Source: Emiliania huxleyi CCMP1516 (Eukaryota; Haptophyta; Isochrysidales; Noelaerhabdaceae). From it: 64,000 nucleotides of DNA. A program made the position numbers and the translations under genes. Location of the stretch: positions 260,371 to 324,370 of the forward strand of contig NW_005199601.1 in assembly GCF_000372725.1 (NCBI RefSeq), in the 5' to 3' direction. This document shows, one piece after another, positions 54,253 to 63,725 of the stretch (positions are counted from its first letter, which is position 1; each line of letters opens with the position of its first letter). Below the pieces are notes generated by a model. It was given only the letters and a program-made list of their open reading frames with translations, was not told the DNA's origin and did not search any database.

Positions 54253-57200
54253 ATGACCCTCCGCCCCCTCCTATCCCTGCTCCTCGCGGCAGCAAGCTCT
54301 GCGCTGGTCCTCCCGGCGGGCGGTCGCCTCGCGCCTCGGCTCGCCGTGCGCCCGCCTCGCGCCCACGCAGCGCCGCCTCGCTGCTCGTCCGCCGCCTCGC
54401 CGGGCGCCAGCGAGAGCGGCAGCAGCGGCAGCAATGCGCCGCGGCGGCGTCGGCTGCTGCCGCGGCTCCCGCTGGCGAGCGGCTCCGGGGGTCGGATGCG
54501 CGTGCCGCCTTGGCTCGATCGCCTCGCCACCCGCGCGTCCAAGATGCGCTGGCTGCGGCTGCTCTACGTGTTTCTGCTCGCGGCGCTCGTGCCCGTGCTG
54601 CTGGGGCGGCGCGCTCCGCCGCAGCGGGCGGTCGAGGTCTCGTACGCCGCCTTCATGCAGCTTGCGGCGCGCGAGAGCGGCCGCATCAGCGGCCTCCGCC
54701 TCTCTCTCTCGCGGTACGGCTTCCTGCTCGACGGCGCTCCAGCCTTCACGCGGCCGGTGAGGGCGCCGTCAGACCTGCAACCCTTCTAGGGCCCCTCTCG
54801 GACCCTTCTAGGACCCTCCTAGGTGCGGGCGCCGTCGGACCTGGTCTGGTTCCTACACAAGCACGGCGTCGACTTCCGCGCCGCGCCCGCCTCTGCCGCC
54901 GGCGCCCTCCTCCCACTCCTCTTCCCCCTGCTCTGGCTCGGCGCGCTCTACTCGATGATGCGCCGGCAGATGGGCGGGCAGGGCAACGTGTCGAAGCGGG
55001 CGTCGGCGCAGCTCCTCTCGGCGGACGGCCTCTCCTGTGAGGTGTGAACAGCGTCTCTTCACACCCACTGCTGTGAACAGGCGCAGCTCCTCGCGGCGGA
55101 CGGCCTTTCCTTCGAGGACGTCGCCGGCATCGACGCCGCCAAGGAGGAGGTGCGCGAGGTTGTGGCGATGCTCAAGAGCCCGGCCACTTACGCCGCCGCC
55201 GGCGCGCGGCTGCCGTCGGGCGTGCTGATGTGCGGGCCGCCCGGCACGGGCAAGACGCTCCTCGCCCGCGTCATGGCGGCGCAGGCGGGCGTGCCGTTCT
55301 TCTACTGCTCGGGGTCTGACTTCGTCGAGCTCTTCGTCGGGCGCGGCGCCGCCCGCATGCGCGCCCTCTTCAAAGAGGCTGCCGCCGTGTCCCCGTGTAT
55401 CGTCTTTGTGGACGAACTCGACGCTAGAAGCGGAAGACGGGTTCTTGTACCCCACCTAGCGCCTGAGAGACACGGACTCCGCTGTCTTCACACGCACTCC
55501 GCTGTATCCACTGTCCTCCTCTCCGTTGTCTTCACGCGGTGCTCTGAAGACGCTGCACAATACCGTCCCCCCGCCCTCATGTTGGCGTATTCAGCACGTA
55601 GGAGCTCGACGCGCTCGGCAAGCAGCGGTCGATGCGGCTCGCGGGGTCTAACGACGAGGTGCAGCCGAGAGGCAGCCGAGAGGCAGCCGAGAGGCAGCCG
55701 AGAGGCAGCCGAGAGGCAGCCGAGAGGCAGCCGAGAGGCAGCCGAGAGGCAGCCGAGAGGCAGCCGAGAGGTGGCCGAGAGAGAGCCGTACGAGGTGGCC
55801 GTCAGCCGCTTGGGTGTCGCCCCACATCGCCCCAGGAGGTGATGCCTCGCCTGGTCGCCCTGAGATCCCAGCATGAGATCCCAGCACGAAGGCTCGCAGC
55901 GGTGGGGGCCTCTCTTACTGTTGCAACACGATCTCAGAGCCGGTCGCAAGATGGGCCAGTGAGCGCGCGGCGCGGCTTCCTGAGCCGCTCACATGCCTAC
56001 CTCGGCTGCCTCTCGGCTGCAGGTCGAGCCGAGTCTTTCACTCCTCCGGCCGAGCCGAGCAGTGACACTGAGTAGGTCGAGCAGACGCTCAACCAGATGC
56101 TCGCATGTATGGATGGGCTCGGGGGGGAGTCGAGGGATATCGTCGTCATCGGCGCTACCAACCGGTGCGACTGCCCTCGACCCCGCCCCCTTCCGAGCCC
56201 CTTCCGAGACATGTCCGAGCCCCTTCCGAGACATGTCCGAGACACGCCGCTCCCCCTGCCAGGTGCGACATCTCGACCCCACCTGTTCACGGCAGTGGGT
56301 GTGAAGAGACGCTGTTCACACCTCACAGGTACGACATCCTCGACCCCGCCCTCACCCGGCCTGGCCGCTTCGACCGCCTTGTGCGCATCGAGCTGCCCGA
56401 CGAGGTGGAGACATAGCCGCGACATAGCCGAGAGACGGCCGGTACATAGCCGAGATGTGGCATCGAGACGGCGGGAGCTAGCAGGGCAGACGCCACTCCA
56501 AGAGTGGCACCGCACCGGAGACCGCGCGCCGAGCGACAGGCGGGGGCGGCTCAACGCCCTGCTACCACACCACCCACGGGACTGAACCCACACTGGATTC
56601 GAGACTCTGGAGGTATGGTAGGCGGGGCGGCTCAACACGCTGCGCGTGCACACCAAGTCCCTCGCCCTCGCCCCCGACGTCTCGCTACGCAAGGTTGCGG
56701 CCGCGACGCCAACATTCTCAGGCGCCGAGAGGCAGCCGAGAGTCAGCCGAGAGGAAGCCGAGAGATCGTTCGGAGATCGTTCGGAGATCGTTCGAAGATC
56801 GTTCGGAGATCGCTCGGAGATCGCTCGGAGATCGCCGAGACATAGCCGTGACGCCCCTCCCCCCCCCCTTCTCTGGCGGCGGAGAGTCGCAAGCACTCAT
56901 CTCTGCTTCTACCTGTGAGCAGAGCTCGCAATCTCGGCTATATCTCGCCTATCTCCCGGCTATCTCCCGGCTATCTCTCGGTTGTCTCTCGGCTGTCTCT
57001 CGGCTGTCTCTCGCCTATCTCCCGGCTATCCCGGCTATGTCTCGGCTATGTCTGCGGGCAGGAGCGGAGCTCGCCGCTCTGACCAACGAGGCTGCGATCC
57101 GCTCCGTGCGCCGCGCCGTCGCCAGTATTGCGAGCGAGCAGGGCGGCGGCGGCGGCGGCGGCGCGGGGATGGCCATGCCGGCGCACAGTGGCGCGGGCGG

Positions 57201-57489
57201 GCCAGTCACTATGGCTGACTTCGACTCTGCGCTGGTCGACTTTGTGACTTCGCGGCGCAAGGGGCCAGTCGGCGGGCTCCTCGGCAAGGCGTGTCAAACG
57301 GCCCTGCCCCTCCCTCCCCGCGCCGCTGCGCTCACCCCGCCCCGTCCTCCCCGCGCGCGCGAAGGTCCTCGGCTAGTGTTGCTTGCCAGGCGCCTGCCCC
57401 CTCTACTGCTGCCCCCTCCCCGGCAATACGGCGGGGCCACTCTCCTGCGAGCTTGCGTGAGGAGTGGGTGGGGGCGGGAGAGCAGCTGA
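54253..57489 (+). CDS. FtsH-like AAA+ ATPase without visible protease domain
   Basis: Inferred exons: 54253-54756, 54823-55005, 55081-55413, 55602-55658, 56076-56164, 56329-56404, a possible small exon before 56540, 56622-56721, 57062-57489. Leader: a hydrophobic N-terminus with [11 protein letters not shown], then Arg/Pro-rich, as in organelle-targeted proteins. An FtsH-type N-domain ([20 protein letters not shown]) lies between two membrane helices ([35 protein letters not shown]). Walker A GPPGTGKT is near residue 281, Walker [10 protein letters not shown] near 335, then the second region of homology [20 protein letters not shown] with its arginine fingers, and [14 protein letters not shown]. 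FtsH unfolds and degrades membrane proteins, but no HExxH zinc site follows before the stop, so this is an FtsHi-type pseudo-protease or the gene continues differently. Almost every intron shows exon-sequence duplication. Confidence 0.75.
54757..54822 (+). mobile_element. Introner-like FtsH intron 1, 21-bp duplication, GT donor
   Basis: A 66-nt intron. 54757-54777 matches exon start 54823-54843 with two differences. The rest is a short CCTTCTAGGGCCCCTCTCGG-type unit repeated about twice and ends CCTCCTAG. Confidence 0.9.
55006..55080 (+). mobile_element. Family C introner, FtsH intron 2, 36-bp duplication, GC donor
   Basis: A 75-nt intron. 55006-55041 matches exon start 55081-55116 with four differences. 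The remaining 39 bases are the family C element GTGTGAACAGCGTCTCTTC ... CTGCTGTGAACAG. Confidence 0.95.
55414..55601 (+). mobile_element. Family A introner, FtsH intron 3, possible GA donor
   Basis: The intron starts with GAACTCGACGC, matching exon start GAGCTCGACGC (55602), then family A from CTAGAAGCGGAAGACGG to CATGTTGGCGTATTCAGC and the acceptor GTAG. Removing 55414-55601 gives the expected [12 protein letters not shown]; a GC donor at 55423 would leave a repeated ELD. Confidence 0.75.
55659..56075 (+). repeat. FtsH intron 4 with ~11-bp CAGCCGAGAGG tandem array
   Basis: GT donor at 55659. The array of about ten near-perfect CAGCCGAGAGG units occupies 55663-55770, followed by unique sequence and a GTAG acceptor at 56075. 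Confidence 0.8.
56165..56328 (+). mobile_element. Two serial insertions in FtsH intron 5, one antisense family C
   Basis: Three near-copies of GTGCGAC..CTCGACCCCGCC occur at 56165, about 56264 and 56329 (exon). Between the first two lies a tandem CCTTCCGAGACATGTCCGAG tract ending CCAG. Between the last two lies a family C element in antisense orientation (CTGTTCACGGCAGTGGG ... CTGTTCACACCTCACAG). Confidence 0.85.
56563..56621 (+). mobile_element. Family B introner-like element, copy 4, FtsH gene
   Basis: A 59-bp unit starting TACCACACCACC and ending GGTATGGTAG, where the last AG is the acceptor. The 23 bases before it (56540-56562) nearly match the following exon start (56622-56643). Confidence 0.9.
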
Positions 57490-59569
57490 ACACGGGCGGG
57501 CGGCGGCGGACTCCGGCTCGCGTGTCGACCATGGACTCCGCTGCTGCACGCCAGCGCAACGCGCGCGCGCAGTCCGTGAGGACATCGTGCGGGTTCGATG
57601 CGAGAGGGAGAGAGCGAGAGCGAGAGCGAGAGAGATGTTACTATGCGCGAAAAACACATCGTACAGTTTTAAGGCTTCCGCGGGTGCCGCGAGCCTCGTG
57701 GGGTCTCGCCCTGATGGCGCGCCTCCTCCGCTGGCGCTGCCGATCTGGGATCTGGCCACTCGTCCGTTAGAACGAAATAGCACCTCGACCACCTCTACCT
57801 CGACCACCTCGACAACCCACCTCGACCCGCTCCCTGCGCGGCTCCCCTGAGGCTTCCGCGGGTGCCGCGAGCCTCGTGGGGTCTCGCCCTGATGGCGCGC
57901 CTCCTCCGCTGCCGATCTGGCCACTCGTCCGTTCGTGTAGTACCTAGGCGCGCTGGACATTGCTCGCTCGCCACTTCCTCCGCGACGCCTGCTCAGTCAG
58001 TCATTCTTTGTGCGGCTATCAGGGCACGACTCCGTGTTTAGCTAATGGGAGTTGTCTCTTGAATGTCGGGCTGGACTGTTCGCGTGCGAGTGTCGGTGAT
58101 GTGCAGGGTCCTGGGAAGCAAAGCCAGCGCAGGCGTCTTTGCACGACACGCTGCAAACAAGTTGCCTCTGTCGTCGGGCAGTTGGGGGGGGTTTGGGGTG
58201 AAAAAACTCTGACATTTTACGAACTCCTTGGCGACGCGCGCGCCGCGTCGCCAAGGCTCAGCGACCTCGGTCGTACAATCGGCCGGCTGCGCGGGTTTTC
58301 GGCGAGTTTCCCGCGCACCGGCCACGACGGACCAACCAGACCAAAAATCGCGACGCTCGCGCGCAAAAATCAGCACGGAATCAACGCTCACGACGCTCTC
58401 GATGATCTCGATGGTTCGAGGATTTGAGGATTTGAGGATGGTGAGGGGTGAGGGTGAGGTGTGCCCCCCCCCTCCCCCCCCGCCCGGCCTCGAACCCGCA
58501 GCCAACCGGCCCGAATGCGAACCTCTGACCGCTAGGCACGGGGGCGGCAAAGATGGAGAGGGGGGAGGGGGGGGGAATGAGGGAGAAGGAGAGAAAGAAA
58601 GAGGAGGAGAGAGAAAGAGGGCTAGGATGGGGGGGGGAGAGAGAGGGGGCAGGGGGGGGTTTGGAATGTCCGACTCCCGGGTGGAGACACTGCCCTTTGC
58701 AGGAGTCACGTGTCCCCAACGACCGGCAGTCGGTAATGAGGTTTGGTTGGTTGAGGAAGTCGGCCTCCGGTTCCTGAAGCAGGGCAGAAATAAATAAAGG
58801 TTAGGGACGTCTCGGGCAGTTATCGCCGCGTTGAATCCGTTCGTCTGCCGGAACGATCTCCCATCGGTTATAATAACCGGCGGCAATCGATAGTCAAAGT
58901 TGGGCTCCGGAAAGCGATAGAGCGCCCGCCCATGCCCTCCGCTTGTTGTGCAGCACTCGCGGCGCGCGCGCGCCGCGGTGTTGACCAACGACCGTGCCAC
59001 TGGAGGCTCCCACGCCACTCGCGGCGATCCGCATCGAGGCCGCCCGTCGGCGCAGCAAAGGCACTGCGCACTTCTGGGCAGCGCCCAGAATGCAGGGAAG
59101 GCCTTGGCGCTTCTCGCCAGCCAGGCTGACTCGGCAACCGGCACGCGAGCCGACTGCGCGTCCCGAGCCCACGGATCGGCGCCGTCGCACAGGCCCGCCA
59201 GCCGCCGCACAGCTCCAGAGAGGCCACTGGCGTTGCGCTGCACTGCTTGAAGCTGATGTTGAGGCGCTGCACTGCTCAAAGCTGCCCCGTGCGCCGCCGC
59301 GAGCGCCGCGCCGTGGCCTCGTTCTCTGGCGAGCCCCAGCACGACCCCTCGCGGCCACTCGCGCCGTTGCAGCAGCTCCGACCCCGCCACTCCGGCTCCC
59401 GAGCGCGCGACGAGCACGAGGAAGAGCATGCGCATGGGCCAAAATCAGTTACCAGCTCTCTGCGGGTTCGAAATTCTTTCAGCCCCGCAGAGCTGCCCAT
59501 GTGCCTCGTCTCTCTCGCGGTGTTAAATGCTCACACTGCAGGCCGAAGCTGACTCGTAGTCCATGCTCC
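57490..59569. other. No confident gene; local repeats
   Basis: 57670-57748 and about 57850-57918 are direct copies of a GGCTTCCGCGGGTGCCGCG block. A perfect 13-bp stem hairpin lies at 58226-58256 (CCTTGGCGACGCG). 58555-58660 is G/GA-rich and 58460-58485 C-rich. A 465-residue minus frame (58038-59435) is low-complexity and not called. Confidence 0.4.
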
Positions 59570-59854
59570 GCTAGGGGCAAGTCGGCCAAGATTGGCCGCT
59601 TCGGCTTCCAGGGCTTCGAAAAGCAGAAGAAGCTCGCGAAACACGCCTCGGTGTGCGCGCCTGCCCCAGCTCCGCGCCTGCACTGCGGGCGCTCATCCGA
59701 TGTGCGTCCCCTGCAGACCTACGGCGGCCCGGCGCAGCCGTCCATCGGCGAGCGGAAGCCCGCGGACAAGGCGAGGAAACAGGCGGGCGCGATCGGGAAG
59801 AAGAAGCCCAAGAGCGGGGCCAAGGCGGGCAAGAAGGAGCGGTTGTGTCCATGA
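59570..59854 (+). CDS. Possible Lys-rich C-terminal exon
   Basis: The frame encodes KIGRFGFQGFEKQKKLAKHA, a spacer ending in CTGCAG that may be an intron, then ERKPADKARKQAG and GKKKPKSGAKAGKKERL before a TGA at 59852. The basic tail would suit a nuclear or RNA-binding protein. No start or domain was found, so it may be the last part of a gene whose earlier exons I cannot see. Confidence 0.3.
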   Translation, partial: ARGKSAKIGRFGFQGFEKQKKLAKHASVCAPAPAPRLHCGRSSDVRPLQTYGGPAQPSIGERKPADKARKQAGAIGKKKPKSGAKAGKKERLCP

Positions 59855-60015
59855 GCACTGCGTCTGGTCGCGTCGCGTGTGTTCGTCCTCCCTCCCTCCG
59901 CGTCTCCGTTCTCTCTGCACACGCGCCGCTCTCGACGTGAGAGAGTGTATCTGTATGGACTGACACCGACACTGTGTCTGTGTACGAACTCTGCCGACAC
60001 GCGGCGCGCGCGGCT

Positions 60016-60914
60016 TGGCCAAAGTACAGGTTTCGATCCGGGCCACCGCAAATTTTGATCAGCAAATTTCGAGGGGCGGCCGCAAATTTTGAGGTAGATT
60101 TTGATTGTCAAAATGTGTCCGTCTTGGCACAGGATAGAGCATATAGGCGGCGAACACCCAGGTGCGCAGGGACATCGCGACTCTGCCCGCTCGCTCGACC
60201 CTTTTGCCGCGAGAGGGCGCCGGCCGCGTGTAAGAGGTGGCTGGCGCCCTGAGGCGGCAATTGGTGGCGTGGGGAGTGCGGAGAACGCTACTGGCGGCGC
60301 GACAGGGCCTCTCTCGGTTGCGTGTGCCGCCCATCGGCACGCGGGTGCGCAGACATCGCGACTCTGCCCGCTCGCTCGACCCTTTTGCCGCGAGAGGGCG
60401 CCGGCCGCGTGTAAGAAGTGGCTGGCGGCCTGGCGCCCTGAGGCGGCATTTGGTGGGGTCAGCGTGCGGTGCTGAGTCTTACTCGTCGGCGCTGGGGCCA
60501 GATCCCAGCGCAGAACCCTGCAACGCTGGCATACAAACACAAGAAGACTAACCCTAACCCTAACCCTAACCCTAACCCTAACCCTAACCCTAACCCTAAC
60601 CCTAACCCTAGGTCAGCGTGTGGGGCTGAGTCTTAGTCGTCGGCGCTGTGGGGCCAGATCCCAGCGCAGAACCCTGCAACGCTGGCATATACAGACACAA
60701 CCAGACAACCCTGACCCTAACCCTAACCCTAACCCTAACCCTAACCCTCTAACCCTAATAACCCTAACCTAACCCACCCCCCAACTCCACACCGCAAATT
60801 TGAAAGATCCTGATGAAAATCAGGCCCGACTGCAAATTTCTTCAAAATTTTCGCAGGCACTCCGCGCCTGCAGATTTTGAAATAAATTCGACAAAATTGG
60901 TACCTGGCCCAACG
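60016..60914 (+). repeat. Subtelomere-like repeat with two interstitial telomere arrays, copy 2
   Basis: Same order and orientation as 20571-21316, over 95% alike by eye in the leading ~530 bp. Here the telomeric array is longer (60547-60610, near-perfect CCCTAA units) and is followed by a partial repeat of the GTGCGGTGCTGAGTC...CATACA block (60611-60700) and a second array (60712-60775). The tail with GAAAATCAGGCCCGACTGC follows. Confidence 0.9.
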
Positions 60915-62470
60915 CGCGGCTCACGCCTCTCGCCCACATAGAGGGTGTGGAGGCCGAGTTGAGGAATTCGAACTACGCGACCCAGATCGCAACAGGCGGC
61001 TCCGCGGCGATACCACACAACCAAACCTGACACATCATTTTGGGGGCCTGGCAGTTCGACTTACTGATTCTAACTGTAAAGCTACGGCTTTTTATGATAT
61101 ATAAGGATTATGTCCCTAAAGCCGTAGATGATACGGCTTTATCACTATATCAAAAATCTTCCCGACAGAGAGGCCAATTGGAAAAGAGAATTTTACCAAC
61201 AAAGCTCCCTCTCGGTCTGGTCTCGCACGACACTGGGCACGGTGGACCGGGCGCCGCGCCGAGCGTTTTTCATCTCTCGGTCTGTCTGGGGTGCCGAGCC
61301 GCCTCGGGGTGGCGGGCGGGCGGGCGTTTTGAAAAACAGAAAACAGAAAACAAGGGGGGGGGGGGGGGGGCTGGGAGTAGAAAATACGCCCAAGGGGGCC
61401 AAGGAGGCGGCGCGGGGAAGCAGCATCAGGTGAGAGCAGGAAGGATGGCGCTTACGGCTTAGGGTCGGCTTTGAACAAGGGTTTCCAGGTTTTAGATCAG
61501 TATTGGTGTCGGTCACGATTTCGATGCGCGATTTAGCTAAGTCCCAGAGCCGTTTACGCATGAGGGGGCCCCCTCACCAGCCTAGGGCTCGCGCTTCTGG
61601 CCCGAGGTGTCGCCGCTGCCTCCCGCGCCCTCCGGCGCCTGCTGCTACTGCCGGTCGGCCGGTCGGGTCCGCGCGACGGCTCCATCCTCGAGACGTAGCG
61701 GTCGCTGAGCGCTTTCTCGACCGCTACGTCTTCCAGTGCACCCACCCACCGCGACCCTCGAACCTGCGCTGCGCGGCGCAGTTGCTGCCGAGCGAGACGC
61801 CCCCGCCCGCGCAGGGGCGGCATCACCAGACGCTACCGCATGGCCGAGCAGCGAGCAGTGTGTGCCGCAGTGCCCGTCCGGGCCCTCTTGCAGCTGCCTC
61901 TATTGGGCGTAAACCGCGGATATAAGGGTCTATACGGAGGTGGGTGGCCTCTTAGAGGTATGGGAGCCGCTGGCACCGCGCTGGGCGCCGCGGATGCACG
62001 TTCGAACGAACATTATGAAATCGGGACGATTTTGACCCAAAAATCACAAGGTGTGTCGGCACACATCCCCACATGAGGTCAGCGGCGCGCAGTGCCTCTC
62101 TCGCAGGCTGATTGTGGCTGTTTTCGAGCTTGTTTTTGTTTTCAGACTAGGGGGGCCGACCCCCTCAGAGGCGGCGGGCGGGCGGGCGCGGGCGCCCACA
62201 GACCGAGAGATCAAAACGCTCGGCCGCCGCACCGGTGGCACTAACACACGTAACACAGGAAAAGAGAAACAACAATGTACAAACACGATTTGAGCACAAC
62301 TGGGGCACCGTCTGTCCGTATGCACGGGCGAGACAAACCATCGCCCGCTAGAACGAACCGCGACCTATCGGCCCTAGCCAGCGGGCGACGTTGCGTTGAG
62401 TGAGAGCCGCCCGGTCAACAGCGAACCTATAGACAACAGAGTCGCGCCATGCTCAGCACTCCGACCACGC
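60915..62470. repeat. No supported gene; inverted repeats and hairpin
   Basis: About 61253-61285 (GCCGAGCG...ATCTCTCGGTCTGT) recurs inverted at about 62197-62224, each next to a GGCGGGCGGGCG stretch, about 1 kb apart; this may mark a small mobile element. A perfect hairpin with 13-bp stem GACGTAGCGGTCG and 13-base loop is at 61692-61730. A poly-G run lies at about 61352-61370. 61030-61200 is AT-rich. No gene is recognised. Confidence 0.5.
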
Positions 62471-63424
62471 TCAAGGCTGCCGCCGCTGTGTGGCCTTGAG
62501 ACCCAAGAGCGCGAAGTCGCCGATCAGCGAGAAGGTCGGGTGGCTGAAGGTGGCGGGCCTAGTACACCACTCACCAGGCGCGCCTGAAGAGACGCCGCTC
62601 GCAGCGAGGGGGCGGCGGCTAGCAGGTGGCCGGTTGCGCTCGACGAAGAAATGCGCGACCTGTGAGGAGCGTGGAAGCGTGAAGATTCGACGGTCTCCCC
62701 GCAGTTGCGCTCGAGGCGGAGCAGCGGGCAGCCCAGGGCAGCACGTAGCCGCAGGCGAGGTGGGCAGCCTATGGGGTTTAAGATCACAACGTGATCTTAA
62801 TAGGGCACACCAGCGATGATGACTGATAACTGACCATTCTCGGGATGGCCACAGGCAGGGTCGCTGGGCGCAGGCCGCCCACACAGCTCGCGGCGATCTC
62901 GGCGCTATCTCTCAGAGATGTCTCGGCTACATCTCGGCCGTCTGCGAGGGCGGTAGGCCAGAGTAGAGCCGCACAACGCCCATGAGGAGCGAGACCATTA
63001 CGGCCGCCTCGGGCAGGCCGCTGCTGCAGCTTGCGGTGGCATCAGCGCCAAGAAGCGAGAGGCAGATGCCTGATCACAGCAGAGTGAGAGGACAGGTGTA
63101 GTATATCCAGTCGGACGTTGATATCTCGCGTTCTCATCTAAGAGAGCTGCCGGAAGCAAAGCCGAGCCCAACGCGGAGACTCGAGGCCGCGCCAAGGCGG
63201 ACGGCGATCGAGAGGACGACGAGAGTCGTCCCGACCCCGTGCAGGAGCTTTGTCGTAGTGAGCGAGTGTTGCTGCACATACAGCGGCCAGAAGGATTCGA
63301 AATCGGCAAAGGAGCGGCTGGGCGGCCTGGCAGCGGCGACCGCCGGACGGTGTAGCGCGATGGCGACGCAGACGGCGGTGAGTGCGGCGCAGATATGGAG
63401 GGGCGGCCGATGCGTCGAGGCCAT
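62471..63424 (-). CDS. Mpo1/DUF962-like membrane protein, several exons
   Basis: Exon 1 starts at 63424 with a hydrophobic N-terminus, then SFADFESFWPLYVQQHSLTT and KLLHGVGTTLVVL, the family's F-x-PFY-x-EH and LH-x-x-GT signatures. A middle exon starting at about 63069 encodes a membrane segment (AAVMVSLLMGVVRLYSG). Exon 62659-62631 and exon 62558-62471 join as VAHFFVERNR|PATFSHPTFSLIGDF, the HFxxErNrPATFxHPxxSL end of the family. The joining of the middle exon is unresolved. Mpo1 in yeast is an Fe-dependent dioxygenase that shortens 2-hydroxy fatty acids in the ER; the histidines needed are present. The last intron (62559-62630) has a GC donor and starts with GCCACCT, which recurs near the next exon start. 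A palindrome TTAAGATCAC-AAC-GTGATCTTAA lies at about 62777-62799. Confidence 0.75.
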
Positions 63425-63725
63425 TGCTCTGGGCGGAGTCCACAGCGAGTTCAGTTCTCAGCCTTGTTATTGAGAAGAACCAGACCGTTTTGAGTAACCG
63501 GGCAGGCCGCCGGTGGCATCTCTTTCCACCCAAGAAGCCCGTTTGGAGGGATGGGCGGCAGTGTGCGGGCGGTGAGTGCTAGTCGTAGTCCTCTCATCAA
63601 AATTTAGAACGAAACGCCCCTCGCTCCCTTGGTATGAAATGAACTCGGGGGCACGGGACGCGGCACAAACGGGGCACAAACGCCAGGCTACAAAGACGGG
63701 GAGGCACGTAGTGACGCAGGGGAGT
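63425..63725. other. Short upstream region of the Mpo1-like gene
   Basis: No separate gene. The stretch lies between the retroelement-like module's stop and the Mpo1-like start, both on the minus strand, so the gene's promoter must lie here or within the module. Read on the minus strand it has GTGCC-rich sequence and TTCTAAATTTTGATG, loosely like the flanks of the other two module copies. Confidence 0.4.

Noticed and set aside
58479-58550. tRNA gene on the minus strand
   Set aside because: A GGTTCGAGGCC B-box-like and a TGCCTAGCGGT A-box-like sequence are present, but the acceptor and anticodon stems do not pair well. At most a decayed tRNA-derived repeat.
58038-59435. 465-residue minus frame
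   Set aside because: It contains a Pro/Ser run from a GA-rich tract and no recognisable domain; the plus strand is open too. The hydrophobic start alone is not enough.
60940-61025. tRNA-like sequence on the minus strand
   Set aside because: It has a GTTCGAATTC loop-like stretch, but the T-stem and acceptor stem do not pair.
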